Below are positions 53,965 through 64,000 of a stretch of 64,000 bases of DNA, piece after piece. The position numbers and the translations under genes are program-made. The number at the start of each line of letters is the position of its first letter. Within the stretch, counting starts at the first letter, position 1. The notes below the pieces were generated by a model. The model saw nothing but the letters and a program-made list of their open reading frames with translations, ran no database searches and was not told the DNA's origin. The stretch spans positions 23,823,903 through 23,887,902 of the forward strand of contig OX439131.1 of assembly GCA_949318235.1 (NCBI GenBank). Direction: 5' to 3'. Source of the stretch: Ecdyonurus torrentis (Eukaryota > Arthropoda > Insecta > Ephemeroptera > Heptageniidae).

Positions 53965-54375
53965 TTTTCAGCAACATATAGGTTTATTACAACATAATTT
54001 ATGTTATGCACACTCTAAAAAAAAGGTGCATTAATTCAATTACGAAAAATAACTTATATATTTAAGATAATAACTTTTGAGTTATTATAAGTAGCTAAAA
54101 TAATGCATTTTAGCAAATGATTAACATTAGCTATTTTAACTTAAAATAGCTTAAAAATTTTAAAAACAACTTAAAATAGCTATTGTTAATAATTTGCTAA
54201 AATGCATTATTTTACCTACTCATAATAACTCAAAAGTGAGTATTTAAATAAGGTAGTATTCGTTTAACTCAAGTAATGTACAATTTTATTAGAGTGCATG
54301 TATAGTAATGGATCATAAATATTATGTTGCATACGTACACAGTATATAGCATAATTATTTATGCTATTTGAATTT
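53965..54375. mobile_element. MITE family, copy E, split by a nested insertion
   Basis: Family-like ACAACATAATTTATGTTATG ends at about 54008 and resumes after 54297 (ATTATGTTGCATACG, TATAGCATAATTATTTATGC). The foldback at 54011-54296 sits between, so the foldback inserted into an older copy. Confidence 0.4.
54011..54296. mobile_element. Foldback MITE with CACTCTAA ends
   Basis: Ends CACTCTAA (54011-54018) and TTAGAGTG (54289-54296) are inverted, and the similarity extends into CACTCTAAWAAAA. Inner arms of about 80 bp are over 90 percent complementary by eye: CTTTTGAGTTATTAT, AAAATAATGCATTTTAGCAA and TTAACAATAGCTATTTTAA recur inverted. No coding capacity. No clear target-site duplication. Confidence 0.7.
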
Positions 54376-55885
54376 GCAGTATGATGCCATGAATTTATAT
54401 TATAAATTATTTTATTTATTCTTTCTGCAGTGCAACTAATATTTCGAAGATATGAAAAGCAGTGCAATATAATTATGTTCTTATTATAAGATTATGATTC
54501 GATCCACTTATATATTATGTTCATCTGATACTTATAAAACTATATATAAATATTAAGTTCAATGGGGGCAAATTTCATCAAAACTACAACAATTTTATAA
54601 AATGTATAATAATAGAGGCTATAAATTATATAAAAATTTGTATATAGACAATATGGTAGAATATATTAAACAGCTGACTCCGTTTGTAAAGGCGTAAATT
54701 GCACGTCGCATATAGATTGCTAAATACCAGACCACCTGCGTAGATAAATGTTGTATTGTATTACATGAAAGAAATCTAAATAGGGTTAATTATTATTCTA
54801 GAATACTTTATATACGTGATAAAAAAGACATGTTAAAAATTATCTACGCGTATAGTGTACATACTCATACATTATAAATAATCATATAAGATCAATGGAT
54901 TTAAGATAATAACACCTATAAAATATTGTAATATTACATTACATGTAATATAATTTTTACAGAAAACCAACACAATTTCATATTTTTTTTTCTTTTTATT
55001 ATAACGTATATATACATAAGTAATTATAAGTATGGTCAACTCTTTGTTGAATTATTGCTGTTTTTAAGTACCCCTATGTGTCATTAAATAGTCATAAAAT
55101 AAAATTAATGTACTTGTATTTTAATTGTACTTTCTTGTTATTTTAGAAAAAGATGAATCATATATATATGATTCATATATATATCATATATATAATATGC
55201 CTGGAAGACTTACATATTTATATATGTTTTCTTTTTTTGTCTCAAAAAAATAAAATATTAATTTGAATTGGAAAAAAGTTGTAATCTTCGTTCCTTGGAG
55301 CACAATATATATTATTATATTTTAGATAGTTTTTGTCATCGCATTTTATACGTATTTTATTTCTATATAGTATATATACACTTCAATGCTTCATATAACC
55401 ATTAACTTTAAAAAATAAATAAAATTTTATTAGTACAAGATTTGTAAGCAAGAAATAATTGCAATCGAATGAAGTTGGGTGCTTTTTAGACGCAAGAGTT
55501 ATATTCACAAGAATAAATGACTTTACATATTTCAAATAAATAAATTACAAAAAAAAAAAAAAAAAGAATAATAAATTAAAAATATATATCTTCGAATTTA
55601 ATGGTTATTTAATTATAAGGCTTGTATCTCTGATTTTATGTCATTTGATATGAAGTTCAATGATAACAACTACATACCCGATAACAAATTTAGGATTCGT
55701 GAACATCAGATAATGGAGAAAAAATAAATTGAAATTAAATAACGTAACGTTTTTTTTTATTATTTTTTTTAAAGGCATTGAGAATCTTTTATTTACATAG
55801 TTTTCAATGTTTTTTAGTATCGTGAAACTAATGGTCATGACGTCACTAAGCAATAAATTTTTAACGATAATAACTTTATAGTGAT
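54376..55885. other. AT-rich intergenic DNA
   Basis: No gene recognised. A full CRE lies at 55838-55845. The 70-codon minus-strand ORF 55641-55853 has no motif. Confidence 0.7.
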
Positions 55886-55973
55886 GTCAGAAGCGTTAAA
55901 ATCTAATAGGGAAACATCGGATCGCAACGACCAACTTTGGCGTTTATTTTATTGTGATTCTAACGCTTGTGAC
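55886..55973. mobile_element. Small inverted-repeat element (88 bp)
   Basis: 18-nt ends GTCAGAAGCGTTAAAATC (55886-55903) and GATTCTAACGCTTGTGAC (55956-55973) are inverted with two mismatches around a GC-richer 52-nt centre (CATCGGATCGCAACGACC). Could be a short MITE or an RNA hairpin. Confidence 0.4.
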
Positions 55974-58469
55974 GTTTTTTCTTTTAATTAAAATTTCAAA
56001 GCTCAATGTCATTATAAGCGTTAATTTTATACAATACTTAATTAAAACATTGCAAAACTGAAAGGTTGTCAACACTTAAATGTTGTAGAGTAATATAATA
56101 TAGAAGTAAACATTTCAAAATTTGAGGCTCAAAATTTTACAAATTCGGCTCCCCAATTTTTATTTTTATTTTTCATTTTTGGAATTATCTTATGTCCTTA
56201 AAAGATCAGATTTCTCTGCCATTACAACTGTAAGTCAAATCAACCTCGTCATTTTCAGCCTTAAATTAAACCAATAAACATTAATAATAAATACTACCAT
56301 TTTATTTATACAATAGAAAATAATCTTTATAGTAAAGCTATATAGTCTAATAAATAAGGGTTAGAAATCCTTGAACATCCGGTGCATTTCTGGTTGGTCG
56401 AGTGCAGTTGTCAAGCGTTATAAATTATAATGACTTCTTATCAAGATTCAACCCCCCATTTGTTTTTACAAAGCTTCCTAACCCTTTGCCTTAAATTTAC
56501 ATAAAACAAAATGTCTATAGAGAATAAATAAAAAAATATATAATTACTATTATTTGTTAATAGAAAGGTGAATAATAATAATATACAATAGTGAATAATA
56601 ATTAAACAATGAAGAAGAGTTTTTTTTTAATTACAGCAATGTTTCTCTCTCACCCCCCCTCCAAATAGTGAATGCAAATAAAATATGTATATGATGTCTC
56701 AGAAAAAAAAAAATGTATATCTATAATTAGAAATGTGTAACTTTTGTTTGTACTTATATTTTTCCATGACTTTCATTTTACCTTCTTAATTAAGGCATGC
56801 TTATGTGTATCTAACCTTATAAAGTGCATTGAAATCAACATTCATGAAAAAACACTACATGCATGTATTTGTATATCTTTTCTAACCTTAAATATCCTAC
56901 AAATTTAATCTAAGTATATTATAGAGGCAGATTAAGGTAATTTTATATAGAAAATAATAAAGTTAACTTCTATATAAAAAGTAACTTATAAAATTAATAA
57001 AAATAATAATTAATTATTAATTTATATGAATAAAAAGGTTAGTTAAATATTTGATACACAAAGTGCTATACATATTTTAACCACATATTTTATTCCAATA
57101 TTATTACGATGATGTAAGTTGGAACCGGTTTAATACAGTAATTCATGCTTTTAAGTATTTTTGAGTTATTTTCTTTTAATTTATTACATTTTAAGTCGAT
57201 GCTAATATTATTTCTTTAAAAGTTACAATTCATTGTTATATATTGTATACTTATATAAATTTTGATAAATAATTGCTATAAAATCGAGTTTATAATACAT
57301 TAAGTGGCTTCCGTTGAAAGTTTATTTGTAACAACGACATTTTATAATTTAATTATATTTTCATTGAAATAATTTTGTAAAACATTTAATTTCTAAACAC
57401 CTAACAATTTTTGTGGAATATTAAAATTTATGAATAATTAATTTATCAAAATTCTTTAAATTTGATAATTATACGTTTAATGAATTTCCTCAAAAAATGT
57501 TATTGATGGACACATTTTTATAAATTGACTATCTGCAGAATCTGAAGGCTGACACCCTGCAAATTTATAAAAGTGTCATTTTGAAGTTTTTTTTAAGGTA
57601 TCCCAAAATATATACGTATTACGTCAATTCCGCACCACCATCATTTCATCATTTCACATAACAGCATAGTTTATGCTATATAGCAACAGCAACTATATAT
57701 GTTGTATAACAATTATATTCTACAGCTCCATGACTCCAAGATAATGAGTCAAGATGAATCAAATGAACACAGGACCCAACTTAAACTTTAATTTTCAATT
57801 CAAAATTGTATTATGCTGTATATTGTTGTACCTTCCCTTAAATTTTTTCACATGATATTTAAAAAAAAAAAATATTGTGAAGAAAAAAAAAAAAAAAAAA
57901 AAAAAGAAAAAAAAAGGAATAAATTTATTGTTGTCTTTAGTCTTTGTTTCTATTTGCATTCATTAGTTTTATAGTGCACTGAATATTAATTTTTTTTTTT
58001 TTGCGAGTCCCGGAAATACAACATTTTAAAACACGAGTAATAATCTGATACAATAAGAATTAAGTTAATTTTTCATTATTTATTAAGTAAAATTACTATA
58101 AGGTAAAGTAAAATAAACTATACAAATCTTCAACAATAAAACAATCTTGCCATGATATTTTGTAAAATAGAATTTTGATTTAATATACTGTATTATTAAA
58201 ATTATCAAAAAAGGTTAAAAAAACAGTTTGCATATATTTGCTAAATATAACTTAAAATGTTTTTATAAAGTTAAATGTTCCAAAACATACGCTTTATAAT
58301 TAGTTTAATTATAAATAAATAATAGCCCATACAAAAAAAAAATACACATGATGTAAGATTATTTCGATACTACTCGTATAAAAAGAAATTTTGCTAAAAA
58401 AAGGAAACTAATATAATTAAATTAATAAAACTAGTTTTAATTAAATAATGATTTGCATTATCTATACTG

Positions 58470-58471
<2 letters not shown>
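55974..58471. other. AT-rich intergenic DNA
   Basis: No gene recognised. A fragment of the TATGC/GCATA MITE family (AACAGCATAGTTTATGCTAT) is at about 57660-57680. A-rich tracts lie at 57863-57915. Confidence 0.7.

Positions 58472-58537
<66 letters not shown>
58472..58537. repeat. (AT)n microsatellite
   Basis: 66 bp TA dinucleotide. The ORF crossing it (58448-58636) is a translation of the repeat. Confidence 0.95.
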
Positions 58538-60441
<1,904 letters not shown>

Positions 60442-61288
60442 ATTTACAATATTTATAATGATAATAAAGACCACCTAAAAGTAACGAAATAATATTTTTA
60501 TATCTATTGTTCTTCGATATACAAAATTTTCATTAGTCATCATATTGGTGATTAATTATAAAATTTATAAAGCACACATAATAATAATTAATATTTTAAA
60601 GTTACTTAATATTTGTTTATAATTCTTAAAAAAAAAATTATATATGATTAAAATTAATGATAAATTGTAAACATTACATTTTCTTGTCACACAAGTTTTT
60701 TTTTTTTTTTTTTGCGCCAATGTTTTCCTTTATCACTTAACATAACATGAACACCAACATTTGATAAAAAAAAAAAATGCGACCACACAACACGTGGGTA
60801 TATACACCAGTATGGGTTATTTAATTTTTATATGCTCAAATTTTATTATTTTTACTCCTGTAGATTTGTTAGTGCCACCACCCGCAGTGCAATTCAAATA
60901 ATTTTGGTTGAAGATTTTATTACATGGAACGATTGAATGCAATTATATTATTATTATTTTACATTTTTTCTTGTATTTTAAATGCTTAAAAATGTTTGAA
61001 AGCAAAAACTATGAATTTAAGTAAGCATGTGTGCTGTGCACTGTAATATCGTATATTTACTATGTTCTTTTATTAATACTTTGTTTCTAAATTTTAGATT
61101 TAATTTAAGAATAATTTTTTTTTTTTAAAAGAGGATTTTAATTTTTTTAATGATTTAACATAAAAAAATTCAAAATTCAAATTGTCTTTACTTTCTAAAA
61201 TCAAAATGTACTTCCTATAAATTTGTTGCATTTTTTTAAATCCAATTATGTGATTTCTTTAGTTTACCATGTTTTAGTTTTAAGGTTT

Positions 61289-61301
61289 CCCCCCCCCCCC
61301 C
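61289..61301. repeat. Poly-C run (13 nt)
   Basis: Uninterrupted C13 in AT-rich DNA. Confidence 0.95.
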
Positions 61302-61779
61302 AAAGCCATTAAAAGTATAATTAGTTAAAATTAATTTAGCATTGCAAGTGTTCCTAATACACTGTATTAAACCTAAAACATATATTCATAGCTCACCCAA
61401 AGCTGGAAGGAATAAGATATTTCCAACTGCGATATATCCCTTTTTCTCAGATTGAAACTATAATTAAAGGATCAATAAAAAATTAAAATATTAACAAATA
61501 TTGAAATCATTTATGAAATTTAATCCTCAATACGTGTTGCAGTAAAGTGGGTACATCCGGTTTAAACCATCTTCAAACTAGCTTTGATCAGGATGTATAT
61601 AAATTATATTTAGAGTCATTATACGATCAATATCCACCGATACCTATATTTTTGCAGAATCATAAAAACAAAAATAATAAATTAAATTGAAACTGTGAAA
61701 ATGTTTAAATTTAATGTTTTTATAAATGTGTATGTGTGTGTGTTTTTATAGTTATGTGCGGTTTACCTTGAGACGATGA

Positions 61780-61945
61780 AAGGAACGTGTTTAAAGGAAA
61801 TTACACACGGTTTTGTTGTTTGCTATTGGCGCCGGCTCCACGTGCACATCAACCAAAACCAAAGCACTCGTACGTCGTTCGTACGCCTGGCTAACTTCAC
61901 TTGATCGCTTGGCGCGAGTCAATTGTTTGTCGTACGTGACCAGAA
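61780..61945. promoter_or_regulatory. GC-rich non-coding island
   Basis: About 165 bp with a composition unlike its flanks: TTGGCGCCGGCTCCACGTGC, CGTACGTCGTTCGTACG (palindromic), GGCGCGAGTCAATTG and GTCGTACGTGAC. No ORF of useful length and no tRNA fold that I can build. Candidate distal regulatory element, promoter of a gene beyond the window, or old insertion. Confidence 0.3.
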
Positions 61946-62122
61946 TTTCATACCATACACAAACTTCATAATGTTCTTTTTTTTTCAGCTTATATGGCAG
62001 ATCATTTTTTTTTTTTTTTTTTTAACCTTTCATAAATGGAGTCGTAAATTTAAAAACTGCAAAAAAAAAGAGAAAAAAATCCCTTCAAAAAGCTATAAAT
62101 AATTTAACTACATATAAATTTA

Positions 62123-62230
<108 letters not shown>

Positions 62231-64000
62231 TATATTACTTATAGACATGTGAAACCATTTTATTTTTATGATATTTTTAGTAGTCATTTTTTATAAAACA
62301 AAAAAATTATATAAATCAATATAAGCTTTTTTAAAGTTTTTAATCCATTTGTAATATAGACTGTTATTTGAGGAATTAAATGGTTCCTGAAAGGTACTTT
62401 AAACAGCTTATAGACTGTAGAGTTTAGAAGTAGCACTTAAATAGGTAAAAAAAAAAGAGGCAATTTTATAAGAATTGGATGTGTATGAGCTTACGATTTG
62501 TTTTTTAATAGCTTTTAAAATAATTTACAAATTTAAAGTTTTTGCATCGTTTTTCTTTTAAAAACATCAGAATAAATTTAAATTAATGTTAGAATAAAAA
62601 GTTAAAACACTTTTTCAAAAAAAAAAAAAAAAAAACTATATTATACTTTAGTATTTTATACGTCCTATATATATCATGAATACACCTTCTCTGTGAAAAA
62701 TATTCTGATTGATTTCAATAAAACTCAGAACTCGTAATTATTTTACCAAGAATTGCGCATGCTTTTTTTTTTTTTATTATTATATTTACACTACAGTATA
62801 TTATTTTCTCTTGCCTATAAAAGGTGATATATACAAAAAGTTTTATTTTATTATTGATAGTCTTATAGTTCAGTGAGAAGAACGAACTCGTTTTAATTTA
62901 CTTTTTCTTATATATATATATTTGATTTGAAAGTATATAATATACAAAGCAACATTACATTACAATAGAAGAGAAACAAACTTTTCTGATATTGGAAAAA
63001 AAAATGCGTGTGAATCATGTGGTCAATAGTGATTTAGGAGTGAGAGAAAAAAAAAAAGAAGAGTGAAATAGAATAATGATTGAGAGAGGAAGATTATACA
63101 GGTGTGCATTCAAGAGAACAAAAAAAAAAAAATCAAGAAGAATCCTCACTTCTATATATACAATACAAAAAAATATATATATAATAATATTGTAAGTCAT
63201 GACTCATGAGTCTCACAGCACCAAATGTCCATCGATAAACATTACATTTTTATTCGCGAGTCATGTTTGGTTCCCGCGTGCACAAGACATGGTACAATTC
63301 GTCGCAGGCTCACGAATTAGATGGACATTTAATATTATATATAAAAAAAATTCTCACGCCGAACTTGTATATATATAACAATCTACTTGACATTATATAA
63401 GATAGGGTGGGAATAAATTTATATAATACTAAATATCTTTACATAAAAAATAGACCTCACAATTTGGTCAGTTTATAATATATTATATATTATAACCCTT
63501 ATAGATATCAACTTAAATATTATATGGTTTTACGTTATATAGTATGTATACATATATATATACGATGACTTTGCACTTGTTAAAAAATGTAATAGACTGT
63601 TGAATTTAAATAGGCACCTGGCATTATGGGACACTATAATATTATAATAATATGTATAAGCCTTTGTTAACAATTTTTTTTCTTTACAATCAATTCAAAG
63701 TATTATACAATTATATATTGACTAGCAATAAGAAATATTTTTGAATGATAGGTCATCATTATTATATATATAAAAAAAATAATATTATATAGAGGTCATA
63801 ATAGTTGTTTGAATATTCACGGATGTCAATCAAAATAATAAAAAAAAAAAAAAATGATACAGCGACAATTTTTATCCTTTCTTTATACATATAAAGAGCT
63901 AAACTTTATATATTAAAATGATTATATACAAGTAAGTACGTTATCACATTTGAGAAAAGAATATTATAATAACAACACTATATATCCGGGTTACAATAAA
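62231..64000. other. AT-rich intergenic DNA to window end
   Basis: No gene recognised. AAATGTCCATC (from about 63224) and GATGGACATTT (to about 63330) are inverted around a GC-richer 85-nt core that includes TTCGCGAGTCATG and CCCGCGTGCAC; just before it is the perfect palindrome GACTCATGAGTC, holding an AP-1-type site. This may be another small TIR element. The minus ORF 63015-63200 is low-complexity. Confidence 0.6.

Overview
This is one window of a very AT-rich eukaryotic nuclear genome with a single confidently recognisable protein gene. That gene is an intronless-ORF forkhead transcription factor of the FoxB class (Drosophila fd96Ca/fd96Cb type), on the + strand at 25568-26422. The insect-like FoxB protein, the extreme AT bias, and the long AT, CT/GA and GT arrays and poly-T/poly-A runs all suggest an arthropod. 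A small-genome, AT-rich insect such as a parasitoid wasp is possible, but the window alone cannot prove this. There is nothing prokaryotic here: no operons, CRISPR array or tRNA/rRNA genes were recognised.

Layout. 1-24.8 kb is a gene desert upstream of FoxB. It holds a 272-bp foldback built from iterated 'CGAGATAGACATTTTGC'-type units (4119-4390), the first copy of a dispersed CRE-bearing repeat (about 10240-10475), a possible LTR remnant (11640-11890), a small TIR element (12210-12309), a near-perfect 101-bp-arm GC-rich foldback with a hammerhead-like core (13441-13660), members of an AT-rich 'ACACGGA...TCCGTGT' MITE family, and a motif-dense island at 20690-20990 with a near-canonical Sox-POU composite site. 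24.85-27.5 kb is the FoxB locus: a GA tract, a promoter-proximal island with a Sox palindrome, a TATA-like box, a 5' leader with short uORFs (one a bare ATG-TGA), the CDS, and a 3' region. 27.5-64 kb is another desert with a second motif-dense island (29047-29330), the second CRE repeat copy (30220-30430), two mutually inverted CACGTG-bearing foldbacks (42225-42562), more MITEs including a nested insertion (54011-54296), and many microsatellites.

The most interesting signal is at the end of FoxB. The ORF stops at UGA-C, but the same frame stays open for 50 more protein-like, GC-rich codons, and a 9-bp GC-rich stem-loop can form 20 nt downstream of the stop. This is the expected appearance of programmed stop-codon readthrough, though a recent nonsense mutation, a sequencing error or a very short intron are not excluded. 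The second theme is that three GC-richer islands (about 4.4 kb upstream, at the promoter, and about 2.6-2.9 kb downstream) share Sox-type sites plus an AGGTGTG(A/C) T-box/E-box-like site. This suggests a coordinated neural-type cis-regulatory landscape around FoxB in an otherwise repeat-filled desert.
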